Assembly: GCA_015657535.1 (NCBI GenBank)
Contig: JADHZB010000983.1
Span: 2,640-66,639, forward strand
Direction: 5' to 3'
Source of the DNA: Nephromyces sp. MM_2019
Lineage: Eukaryota; Apicomplexa; Aconoidasida; Nephromycida
DNA: 64,000 bases
Position numbers and translations under genes: made by a program
Notes under the pieces: model-generated
Database searches by the model: none
The model's input: only the letters and a program-made list of their open reading frames with translations
What the model was told of the DNA's origin: nothing
Shown: piece after piece, positions 13,090-23,481 of the stretch
How the letters are laid out: each line of letters starts with the position of its first letter
Position numbering within the stretch: the stretch's first letter is position 1

Positions 13090-14055
13090 GTATGAATATG
13101 AAGGATACAATGTCATGAATTCCTATACCACGTATGCTTTTTATAATGCTCTCTTTGAGAGTTATTAACTTTTAACTTTTGTAGATAGAGTGTGGAGTAT
13201 TCCTTAGATCTCATGTCTCTTTAAAATTTTTTTACCGTGTGTGCTTTGCATGTCTTTATACTTATCGTAAACAGCCGCTGATACTTCGCTGTATGCATAT
13301 GAAAAAACTGGTTTTTGCGTGTTCTGTGCGTCTAATTTCGTCATAGATATTTTTCCATGACTTGCCATGGTATCACTGGAAATTTGAGATGAAACCCGGG
13401 ATTAGTGGTCCTGGTCAAAACCACAAATATACTCGGGAATCTTCCGTTCCCACTCTGGAGAAATCCGATGATTCTACGAAAGATGGAATGAACAAAGTTT
13501 TCGTCTGAATATGACTAAGTAGATGGTATAGTACCACTAATCAATATTGAATTTTGATGTCCTATGAGGTATGAAATGAAACGATTTGGTGATTAGACAA
13601 GATATGAAGAAAATCGCTTTGTCCCCATAGCTTTTTGTTGATTAACTATGAACTGAGGATTTTGTTCATAGCTGCTGTTGAATTTTTCTTGGCTTTAATT
13701 AGGACGGAGTTATGCGCAAGCATTAATATTTGCCTCGTTTCTATACCCCATTTCTATCCAGCCGAAGGTTTTAAGTATCTTTAGGCAGCTGCGCTTTACA
13801 AATGAAGTTAGGAAGTTTTCCATTAAGCTTTCTAACAGTGATTGATTTCTTTGCACGAATTTTAGTTACCATGCTGGCTCATTATGGCTTTGTGAACTTG
13901 TCTTGTTATAAATATAATCCCCATAGCATGTTAATGATGCTACTTTACCCGAGGATATACTGGAAAATAGAGAATTATGCTCTGAGTTATCGGAAAATTT
14001 TGATGAGTTGGACTTGAAATTCATACCTGAGATCACTGTCCTTATTCCAGGCTAA
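13090..14055 (+). CDS. Small multi-exon gene, product not recognised
   Basis: Two exons are well supported. 13347-13496 encodes 50 codons with PWYHWKFE and a Gly/Pro stretch, then an acidic/Ser region (acceptor CATAG, donor GTTTTC, both phase 0). 13927-14055 encodes 42 residues, acidic and Leu-rich (ELCSELSENFDELDLKF), ending LIPG and TAA. An 18-base microexon at 13789-13806 would fit in phase between them. Upstream, 13090-13131 encodes a Tyr-rich peptide (YEYEGYN). It looks coding, but its join to 13347 is uncertain. No signal, no clear membrane segment and no recognised domain. The short exons and W/Y/H-rich middle recall accessory subunits of respiratory complexes, but that is only an impression. 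Confidence 0.5.
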
Positions 14056-15396
14056 GTTATTTCAGATTAGCAGAATCTACCACTGTGTTATGTTGTACAA
14101 GCCTTCATAAGCATTTATGTTGGCGCGTGTACATGTAAGCGGTACAAGATTCTTTAGCGACGCGTTTTGTGTGTCAATCTTCCGCTTTTTGCGGGAAGTT
14201 ATGCTCGTCTTTTGTTTCTTTACCTTATGTGCTTTGCTTTCATAAGGCTCTGGTGGAATTTTCAGAATACCCTTCGTAATATAGCGCCTATGTAGTCTTT
14301 TGATTAGTTATATTTAAAAAGAATACTATGTAGCTTCGACGTGCGAACGCTCAAATGCTTTTTTCTGAGAAGCAAATTTGTACTACCGTGTAGGTAACGC
14401 CATAAACATGCAGCTTGAGTTTTAATGCCAAAGAGCAGGTCTTCCTTTTGTCAACTGTACGGTCTAGTGTTCACTTATGTATTTGTAACTGAATTGGCTG
14501 AGCCAACAAGTACGTATAGACACTCTGGCTTAAGTTATTGTATTATTTTTTGTGTGAAGTAATGAAGGCATTCACGTTGTGCTTGCGTCACAGGGGTTGG
14601 TGTTAGTGCATATATTGTGAAAAGCTCTCTCCTTGTTGGGTAAGCTCTCCGTGATCTTAACCTTGTTACGAAATTACCCTGTGTATAGCATATTTGTGTT
14701 GCGTCCTAAGGCTTTGTGCAGGTGCACTCTGTGGCCGTGCGATATGCACATTTTCCGCACTTCCTTGTTGATGTCCTTCAAAAATGTACGCTCAACAGCT
14801 GCACATGTGGCCTATAGATTATACCAGTCTGTATGAACATTTAATGACATCGAGGACTCTTGTTCAAACCGTCATGATTGTAAGTGTAATATATCTCTTC
14901 CTGGAGCTTCTTTTTCTTGCTTCGCCGATTACTTTCTATAGCAAAATGGGCTTATATTAGTACATGCGGCGCTCCTTCTGGTACGATTTAACTCTAGCTT
15001 GATGGTCGTCAAAACCTCTATGAGTCACGTGTGAAGCACCTCATTCCCGATAAAAGATACGATAAGAGGAGACAAGCAATGTCAAGGCGGCTCATTGGAC
15101 TATCTCTTTTCTCCCGAAGTGTCGGCAGAAGTATCATTCAAACACTTCGGCGATCAGAAGCTAAGAGTGGTACTAGAATCTCATATAATCCTTATTTACA
15201 TTAAGTTATAGTGATAAAACTATCACCGCAAAAGTAATAGCAATTGAATCATATTGGTAGTGTGCTCAACCATTACACTGGAAAAGGAGCTCCTGGCTCA
15301 GTATACTTCCAAAAGCTGCGACTCATGCAAAATTGTTACTGTGCTATCTTATTCAAGGTTCCGAGTTTAAGAGTACATTCTTGCCCATGACCCGGT
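14056..15396. other. No gene seen (1.3 kb)
   Basis: T-rich, with short frames only. A 67-residue frame at 14633-14836 lacks an ATG start and splice signals. Confidence 0.5.
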
Positions 15397-16250
15397 ATGA
15401 ATATCTTGTTTTTGAAAAGATTTTACCTTTCCTCTAAAAATATTAAATATTTCGTTCTGCTTCTTTTTATTTTCAAGCTAGCTGTATCTACTCTAATTTT
15501 ATGCGGGGGAAAGTGGGTAGCTCCGTTGTTGCTACGTTTATGCATTGTGTTAAATGCCATTGTTAACTCCGCTTATTGTATACTGCTTAAGAACTAGTCT
15601 ATGGGAATTCAAGTACACTCCTTATGCTATTTGTTGGAATTGGGAAATTTGAGTGGCAAGCAGCGCGGTGGCGCACTGCTGGGTTCCTGCTATAGTTACA
15701 CGCTGGTACCGCCTTATTGCCGACTACCTAAGGAATCTCATAGTTTAGTGCAGGGCTGGAAAGAGCTAACCGACATAACACGCTTATACCTACCTACTCT
15801 AAGGAATCTTTCGCAATCACCCATTATTCCAGGCATGCCTTCATGGAGCTTAAGAAACGCATGAGCTGCGTACCAGCTAGTAAATAGCCGCCATTGCTAC
15901 CCTCCTGGGAAGCCGTGGCTACTTTCTGAGGCCTCGGGGGACACCTTATCTAGCATTCCTGTACTCCACCGTGGGCAACTGCAGCCCGCCGCAGGCGCTC
16001 CCACGTTGGCTGCGGGGGGCAGGCAGTCAGCCGCTGGGGTGCGCAGCTGCTTTCCGCCTAAAACTTTGTGCTCGCCACTGCTTCCGCTCTACCTTTCGTA
16101 CCACGGAAAACTATAGGCAAACGGCAACTTCGTGCTTGCACAGCTCTAGACTCGCCCACTAGGCCTTCGACAATTTTTGAACTGCAGGACTACATGTGGT
16201 TGGTCGGACAAGCCAAGCAGATAGTACCACTCCGCTCCTCTGGTCCGTAG
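15397..16250 (+). CDS. GC-richer island with coding-like ORFs, uncertain gene
   Basis: Three plus-strand segments look partly coding. 15397-15597 is an ATG-started hydrophobic frame of 66 residues. 15601-15864 is in the same frame after a single TAG and encodes 87 residues. About 16095-16250 ends in DYMWLVGQAKQIVPLRSSGP and a stop. From about 15.6 to 16.25 kb the GC content is clearly higher than around it. I could not join these into one consistent transcript, and the minus strand of 15.6-15.9 kb is also partly open. Function unknown. Confidence 0.25.
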
Positions 16251-17712
16251 CTATGGAAATTTCATTGGCCATAACCTTAATACAAGCCTTGAAACACGCG
16301 CTCTATGAAAAGAATTCTTGTTAGCACATCATCACCTCTGCTAGTGATGCTTCAACGCGTGAACTAGTGCTATTAGCCGAAAAAAGATCTTAGTGCAAAT
16401 TTATGTTTACTGTTCCGGATGAGAGAGCCCAGCTTATCTAGTACCCCCATGTTTGAAATAAAGCTTGTTGATGCATCAGGATTGAATGGTATATTGGAAT
16501 TTCTTCGGAATTACCATGGAAGATAGTTTATGCTCATTCTTGAAAGTGTGCAATGACAAAATCATAATGGTTGCATTAGCTACAATCGCGATGGACCGCG
16601 CTTTGTAATTTCTGTAATACTTCAGCCTATGTCGCGGGTAGAAGCTTGACCTCATTTGGGAAGGCAAGCACACCGCGCAGAATATTTTTCCGTAGCACCA
16701 GCTGCGTAGCATCGCACGAGGTCTACGCCCAAATTGCAATAGATGAGCGCTCAAGGATAACTCTAAATTTTTGAATATGCATTCGGAGATGGGAGTTGAA
16801 CAGAACACCAACAACCGCAATCGTTATCCCTGCCAATATTCACCAAGCGAAGTTGTAAAACGTTAAGCTTCGCACCTTGAGGTAGCAGTCAGTTATGATA
16901 CCAACGTTTCATTGTACACAATTCATTATGTATCCGCGCTCCCGGTTTTGCTACTAGGATTACTCTGGGCCCTTTTATGATAAAGAATATTTTTGCAGCT
17001 TGGTCCACTAATTTTGCTGGCACTGCTTCAGAAAAGTGACATTCACAAATTCACTAAGGTATGCCTGCATAGTTGCTCCGGCTAAGTCTATATATCTCTG
17101 ACATCTTTTTTGCAGTGAAGGAAAATTATGAACATCCGCATGCACAGAGTTAAGCACTCCAGGTGTAACCAGGGTCTAAGTTTCTGTTGTATACCCTATA
17201 AATTTTTTATGCTTCAGTTACCTTAATTCCAATTTCTTATGGAGAAAGACCATTATGCATCTGCTCAATCCACCTTAAGTTCGGGTTTGCCCTTCTTGGC
17301 CTACTCATCACTTGCAGCTGTATTATTACATCTTGTCCTAATTGCAAAGCTTTCTCTGTTCCCACATGGAGAGTGAAGTGGGAAAGCGGAAGTTTTTTTC
17401 CGTAACAAAGGACTAATTCATGTTTTTTCACTTGAAATTGGCTCATAGGTGGACCCATTGTGCGAAACTACAGTCAATGATGAAAGAGGTGATCCTCCTA
17501 GCATTTGAAAGAAGGAAAGGCTATGATCTCATAACTTCTAGGATTCTTACAATCAAAAATGTTCTAACTGAAGGCTTGAAGCTGAACTCTTTACTTGTAC
17601 AAGGCATTTATTAAGAGCCTAAACTTTTCACTAACTTCCCTAGCATAGTAGTAGCAGTAACGGGACAACATTTTCCAATGAGGAACAGCGTATTTCATTG
17701 AAGAGAGGAAAG
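16251..17712. other. No firm gene; some open frames
   Basis: A minus-strand frame of 73 residues at 17237-17458 starts with a true ATG and looks moderately coding. A 114-residue minus frame at 16476-16820 does not. On the plus strand, 17420-17614 has an ATG-started frame of 64 residues. None has supporting splice sites or homology that I recognise. Confidence 0.4.
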
Positions 17713-18216
17713 ATGGAACAGACAAACGGAGGGAGTAAAGATCAAACTTCGGAACTTTCAAGAGGTGACCCGAAGGCTTTAAAACAGCAGGATGCTACTA
17801 AAGGAGCAATTTGCCACTACGGCGCTGGGAACAATTCCAAAAAGAAACTACTGCAGCGCATTCGCATATTCGTGGGGTTCACCGCATTAGGGATAGCTTG
17901 CTCTTTTTCTGCATTGGCGGTCTGGGCTATTTCTAATATTTTGTCCCCAAAATTCGTCAGGAACACTATGCGAAATAAAAATGCTCCCATATTAGTCGAT
18001 AGTTACGCTCAAGAACGAGCAGTAAAAATAAAAATATGCTTTTTGTTAGTCCGTGCTTTGATATCTCACTTCTGGCCTTCGATCATGTTTTTCCTATGGT
18101 TTTCGGCAGGTTATAATTCTACACTACTCTTCTCAACATGCAAGGAGTATTTTCTAAAGTTCGCTAGGCTGCTGCTGGTAAAACTGCGAGAGCTCAAAGC
18201 ACGTCTTGAGGGCTAA
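17713..18216 (+). CDS. Single-exon two-TM protein, unknown
   Basis: Uninterrupted frame of 167 residues from ATG at 17713 (context AAAGATGG) to TAA. No earlier in-frame ATG follows the stop at 17641. Residues 1-50 are hydrophilic and rich in Lys, Gln and Ser. They are followed by a hydrophobic span at about 52-78 (IRIFVGFTALGIACSFSAL), a polar linker of about 35 residues, a second hydrophobic span at about 112-138, and a basic, amphipathic C-terminal helix (KFARLLLVKLRELKARLEG). The likely form is a small integral membrane protein with a cytosolic basic tail. No family is recognised. This is the longest unspliced frame for several kb, and its composition makes chance unlikely. Confidence 0.65.
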   Translation: MEQTNGGSKDQTSELSRGDPKALKQQDATKGAICHYGAGNNSKKKLLQRIRIFVGFTALGIACSFSALAVWAISNILSPKFVRNTMRNKNAPILVDSYAQERAVKIKICFLLVRALISHFWPSIMFFLWFSAGYNSTLLFSTCKEYFLKFARLLLVKLRELKARLEG

Positions 18217-18287
18217 TAAGCAAGAGGGAAATAGCGGGAAATAAAATTGAAAGGGCTGAGTGTTGGGAACATATAAGAGAATCTGGG

Positions 18288-21160
18288 TCACAGTGCGATC
18301 AAATAAGTGATAAGAAACAGGGGGGAACTTCGAAATATTGCCGATAAACTATATAGATTAACGCTGAAAGCGGAAGAAGGCAGTGGTAATGGTCGGAGAA
18401 ACGTCTCCGTAAGTTGACTGGGCTGCTTGGTGACTTGCTGACGCACACAGTCACTGCTTACCATTTATATAATGTCAAACATGGCAGCTACTTGGTAGGG
18501 ATTAACATCTGCAAAATATATTGCGCAGATGAGAACGAGGATACAACATATGATTTCGATTATGCATAGATTGGAAGTCTTAACTGAGCACAATACGATG
18601 TTAGTTTGAGTATTTTGGAGGTAGCGTAAATTGGGATGGCAATAGCAGAATGGATGGATCAGTGAATAGGAATACTCATGCCGAATACTCACAGCGTAAA
18701 AAGGTAATATAAGATAGTTACTCGTGTACAGCAATCGCCAGACTTGCTAAGAGTCCGAGGGAGATCCTTTTATCTACGAGTGGTAAATAGGATATCTCAT
18801 GAATGGTTGAGAACTGCAGTACATAATCGGTTAAACAATATGTGTACACGAACATGCCGTTACAATGTAACTAAGGAATGATGAGTGTCAAAAGCTCTCA
18901 CTGAATTAGGTATTTCTACACTAAGTCTTGCACGAGCTAATGAAGGATTACCGAGGCAATATCTATATATATACCTAAGCTCTTGCCGGTGACAGGAGCT
19001 GAATTTTTTATAGTTCAGCTTCCGGTGCATTCAGAAATGTCCATGTATAACGCCAAAGAAGAGACTGGTTTGCTAGTGATACAACGCTATGAAATATAGC
19101 CCGAGTCCGTACTACCATAGCTGTTAGTATGCTCATATACTTGTTGAGACTAAAAAGGTGAACTGCCACCGGTGCTCACAGCATCAGATGTGACTTGCAG
19201 TACTGCGATAATTGATCAAGAGGTACACCCGTTTAGCGTTTGGGTAGATGCAGCAAGGCTTTGAGTCCTAACAGAAATTGAGCGCATATTTCATGCATAC
19301 CTACAGTCTGTGTATCATAGCATAATATGTCATACATGGCTGCCACTACTTTAAGATTGGCTCATTACGCGCGTTTTCTAACTTTGAAATGATATTTCCA
19401 AACTGAAGGAGTACGCTGTATAGCTTCAAATTTTTCCCCTTACGTTAATCTATAACTAATTTATTTGTAGTTTTTTGCTTTAATAAATCAAGAAAATCGA
19501 AAAGCTTAGAGGTTTAAAGCTTCATAGTTAGCTGCTAAGTCTGAATATTTTCGCAGCATCTCTTTTAGCTTATTGCTGCTAGAATTAAGGTACCGCTGCA
19601 TACCTCAAGCCCTTGGCTCCATCGAAGAAATTAACACTTACATCACTACGGAAAGCAACATTATAGAGTAGAGACCTAAGTCGATCGGAGTACTGAATTT
19701 ATAGTTTGAATTTGAATAATAACTTGTTACGCGCTTAATGGTACATCCTTCGCAGTATAGGCCGTTCGCTATAGTTGTAAGTTTAGCATAGTATGCTACC
19801 AGTTGGCTTGCTTGACGAGATAGTTTTATCTTTTTAGTGATATGAAAAAACCTCATTAAGGCTGTAGAAAGTATTTTCCGGTGGTCATACTCGAGCAAAG
19901 AAGCCTCATCTTCTGCTATTTTGTACGTTTAACTTTCACCTGTATTTTCCTGGCCTTAATCATTTTTGAGCTAGCCAACTAGTATCGTAATGCGTGTGGA
20001 AAAACCCACTAATCCCAATTACACGGTCCCTAAAAGTAAGATTCTTTCCGAATAGATGCGAGCTTCCACCAAAGAGTATACTTGACATTCCAAGCTCAAA
20101 TATAAGGAAATCGTCAGAGAAAATTGACTAAAAATATTTTTGACAGGACAATGGCTTGGTAATGTCAATGCGAGTAGAAAAAGCAAGAGTGATGGCAGTT
20201 AGTGTACATATATACTACACTCAATTCCGCATATATTTTGTACAACCCAGATTTGCGGGGCAGCTATTCCTCAATTCTAGGATCAAAGTCAAGAAGTTCG
20301 TTTCTTGCATACCAAAAAAAGTCCACGACGACCTAACATCTCGTTTATCACCCCTATGATTGATTTTCGCTAGATTGAAAACTCTTTAAAAGGAACAATC
20401 CTCTAATACATAATTACTACAGGATAAATTCATGGTAGAAGAAGTAAAATAACAGAAAAAATATGTTCTGCGGAGCTATAGGCTATAATTACTGATTGAC
20501 CTTTCGTGGCTGTCGTTGCCAACTACCAGGCCATATATCCGTTGCTAAGATTTCATGTTTTTATCAGTAAATCTCAGGATTAATTAGTTTTCCTGCATGG
20601 AGATAGCAGTGATATATGCAAATCACTGTTTGGCGAGATATGTGATTTGGGCTGGAGATTACCGTACTATTGCTTAAAACTGGAGGGAGCGCGTATTATG
20701 ATGCTATGAACGTATGACCGGAAAATAGTACCTTAATCTCTTTCGTTCTCGACATCAATTGGCGAGTATCCCACCGGTCGTGAAGGCTCTGTTGTCGCCA
20801 CGTGAACAGACTTAAGAATGCAAGGTGCCCCCCGATGCGCTTGACACGGTACCATATTTCAAAAGCTCTTACAGGATACGTGCGCGATCATGTGGTTCTT
20901 CCCTGCTGATTTGTTTCCTAGTGCTTGCTTCCGTAGATAGTGATAGGGCTCATAAGAATAAGCATTGTTGGTAAACAGCAGTAGTAGCACTACTTTGCAA
21001 AATTTTAAAATCCGTCGGTTTCGGCTGGCGTTGATATGGGCTCATTAGTGCGTGACTTACTGCTGTATTCTGACTCCCCGCAAGTAGTAACCCGATTGTC
21101 TTCATACGTTAATCGGCTACAGGAACAAAGCTGTGAAACTTGTAGTCCTTGCGGGTCCAT
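18288..21160 (-). CDS. Three-exon gene, putative membrane protein, unknown
   Basis: Exons on the minus strand: 21160-21061, 19912-19642 and 18363-18288, about 148 residues. The start is taken as the ATG at 21160 (MDPQGLQVS); an acceptor-like GGCAG just upstream at 21170 means that a further 5' exon is possible. Both donors are strong (GTAAGTC and GTAAGTG). The phases 1 and 2 are matched exactly by the next exons. The last acceptor has a long pyrimidine tract (TTCTTCCGCTTTCAG). The N-terminal third is polar and Cys-rich (QLCSCSR, TTCGES). The middle is basic and helical (ITKKIKLSRQASQ), with GLYCEGCTIK. The C-terminus is hydrophobic across the last junction (YSIMLLSVV then VNLYSL). Function unknown. 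The gene lies head to head with the peroxiredoxin, 297 bases apart. Confidence 0.55.
20162..20359 (+). CDS. Small ORF, 65 residues, uncertain
   Basis: ATG-started frame (MSMRVEKARVMAV...) ending in a basic region (RIKVKKFVSCIPKKVHDDL). It sits on the opposite strand inside the large first intron of the gene at 18288-21160. It may be chance. Confidence 0.2.
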   Translation: MSMRVEKARVMAVSVHIYYTQFRIYFVQPRFAGQLFLNSRIKVKKFVSCIPKKVHDDLTSRLSPL

Positions 21161-21457
21161 TGCAGGATGCTGCCATGAAGGATAGATTTCAGCATATTTT
21201 GATAGAAAAAGATACAAATATCCTTACTTTGTATTTGCCTTTCATCTTTCTTGCTGCTTGAGATGCTGAGACCAGCATTATCTTACCATTGTACTTTCTG
21301 ACCCTCTGCAGAGGCTGAAGTAGCAAAGCATAGCAAGTTACTCCCATTTCTACTCGAATTTACTACACTGTTAACATTCCGCCTCCATATCACGCTATTT
21401 CCAAACAGTCCGATAGGATAGAAGCTGCCGCATCTTGAAAAGTGCACTCAGTAAAAA
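21161..21457. promoter_or_regulatory. Putative shared promoter between divergent genes
   Basis: These 297 bases separate the start codons of the minus-strand gene at 18288-21160 and the plus-strand peroxiredoxin. No clear TATA box or known motif was found. The call rests only on the head-to-head arrangement and would change if either gene has a further 5' exon. Confidence 0.35.
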
Positions 21458-22966
21458 ATGACCGCTACTCTGAATACATTCCTACTTTCCTCCATTCACC
21501 CTTGGTTTTCCTTCTTGGGATTAATTGTGGTGATGGAAAGCGCTGCAATACTATGCTTTCAGCCGCCGCAAAACATCCGCCCAAGCTCTGCCACTTCTGT
21601 ATTTCCAGATTCCTTTCTTTCTCCTCATGGCCAAAGGTCACCAACCCTGAAGAAACTTAGGGGGGACACGCTCGGTGCCAGTGCAGCGAGCAGCTTGAGC
21701 TTGGCTCCATTGAGCTCAACCAAGAAGGTGGCGCTTACCGAGGGTATTAGGGTACCAAGTGCAAGCTGGCCGGTCCGTGTAAAGAACGATCAGACTGAAG
21801 AGTTTGCCTGGGGCACGTTAACTAGCGATGATATCTTCCGTGGGCGGAGGGTAGTGTTCTTAGCACTTCCTGGTGCTTTCACTCCTACATGTGCCAGCCT
21901 GCATCTACCAGAGTACGAGAATCAGTATGATGAATTTAAAAAGGTTAGGTCTTAAATAAATTCTTGCAGTTGGCAGTTAGCTTTTGGGAGATGGTTTCAG
22001 CTGCTTCCAAATTGTTTAGCAATGTGACTTTGGCTTCTGGATTGTTGCTGCAAACTTCATGGAGCTTTAAAGAAAAGACACGTTGGCCAAGTTCTACCAC
22101 CACCGTGTAACACTTCGCAATGCATTTGATACGCCCTTGCGAGTCGCACCTCTTTTGCCTGCGTTAAAATGCACATACTCATCCCTGTATTAGGTCATTC
22201 TCTGTGCTTATTTGACTAATTTTCTTGATTTGTTTAGTATTCTACTAGTGACGAATAGTTCAAGGAGATCTAATGTCATGGCTCACAAAAATCCACATTT
22301 TATGCCTATAGAAATGATACTATCCATTTTAACATTTCTGCTATCAATCGGTGGTTATTATATATCTGATATGGTATTGTGGGCTTTTTTTGCTAAGTGA
22401 CTGGCGAAAAATTGGTGCTGAGCGGATATTTTGATTTCTTCATAATTGCGCATGCCGTACTTCTTCATAGCTTCAACACACTCTTTCATAAAATTCATGC
22501 ATTCTTGACATGTATATCGGAGGTTATGACTTCTTGCCCCCTTCAATCAGCTGAAAGTATACGAGGTAATTTTTACAGTTTGCCATCTAAATGATGAATT
22601 CAAGCTTCGTACACTGTTTTTGCTCCTGTCTTACAGCTCGGGATAGACGATGTATACTGCCTGAGTGTGAATGACACTTTCGTAATGAACGCTTGGAAGA
22701 AGGAACTCGGTATAAAGAAAGTGCAGATGATACCCGATGGAAATGGTTCTTTCTCGGAGGCACTGGGCACGTTAGTGGAGAAGAGTAATCTCGGGTTTGG
22801 TAACCGTTCTTGGAGATTTTCCATGGTGGTAAATGATGGTACCGTCGAGAAGGTTTTCTTGGAGCCGGGAATGAGGGAAAATAGCCCTGAGGACCCTTTT
22901 GGTGCATCATCAGCGGCGACTATGCTGAGTTACTTGAAGAGTAAAGCCGCTTCATCGCATAAGTAG
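21458..22966 (+). CDS. Peroxiredoxin-5/AOP-like thiol peroxidase with plastid-type leader
   Basis: Reduces H2O2 and alkyl peroxides with a Cys thiol. It belongs to the Prx5 / type II family, close to the apicoplast antioxidant protein (AOP) of apicomplexans. Two exons, 21458-21943 and 22637-22966, phase 0, 271 residues. The catalytic motif PGAFTPTC puts the peroxidatic Cys at 145. The following HLPEYENQYDEF, then VNDTFVMNAW and RSWRFSMVV, are family signatures. A second Cys lies 25 residues after the first (DDVYC), where some relatives have a resolving Cys. Residues 1-90 are an added leader: a hydrophobic stretch at about 7-33, then a Ser/Thr/Lys/Arg-rich, acid-poor region. This matches bipartite targeting to a secondary plastid, with a possible cleavage near the ILCF motif (inference). 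The ATG at 21458 has a good context (AAAAATGA); a later Met at 26 would truncate the signal. Confidence 0.94.
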
Positions 22967-23194
22967 GAAAATAAAGATATCGCAAGGCGAACGCCGTGCG
23001 ACCAAAATACTTGTATAGTGAAATTGACAAGCTGCCTGCAGGCACTGTCAACGATATATTTGCAACAATCTCTTCCTATCCTTAATGAGGGTGATGGGTA
23101 TCTATTTGTTTGCTGGTACAGCATGAAATCTTCATTGAAAGAATTTTGAAATCCCATTTTCATCAATTAGTCTTCCAAAGACACATGGACTAAA

Positions 23195-23481
23195 ATGAAG
23201 ATTGTTGTATGCTTTGTGGTGTGTGCCATGAGGTGAAAAAAATAAAACCTTAATGCCCAAGATGCGAATACAGGATAGAATGCTGTGTGAACCCACAAAA
23301 AGCATGCTCTTTTATCAAATATATTGCGGATAAATCAAAAGTATATCCTGATGATTTTGGGAGCGTTGGTACTAAGTCTTTAATTGCTTTTTTTCTACGT
23401 ACTGCTTTACTTGCATCCATCTATGGACTAATAGCAGCAAGCGTTTTAAAACCAGTTATGAAGAATTTCTCCCAATTTTAG
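23195..23481 (+). CDS. Small two-exon gene with signal-like start and one TM, unknown
   Basis: ATG at 23195 opens MKIVVCFVVCAM, a signal-peptide-like start. A donor GTGAAA after 38 bases, a 41-base intron (23233-23273, ending ATACAG) and a 68-codon second exon keep the frame and give 81 residues. Exon 2 starts Cys-rich (ECCVNPQKAC), then has a hydrophobic span (LIAFFLRTALLASIYGLIAASVL) near the C-terminus. It starts 229 bases after the peroxiredoxin stop codon. The intron is far shorter than others here, so the model is tentative. Without it, exon 2 is open from 23254 but has no ATG. Confidence 0.35.
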
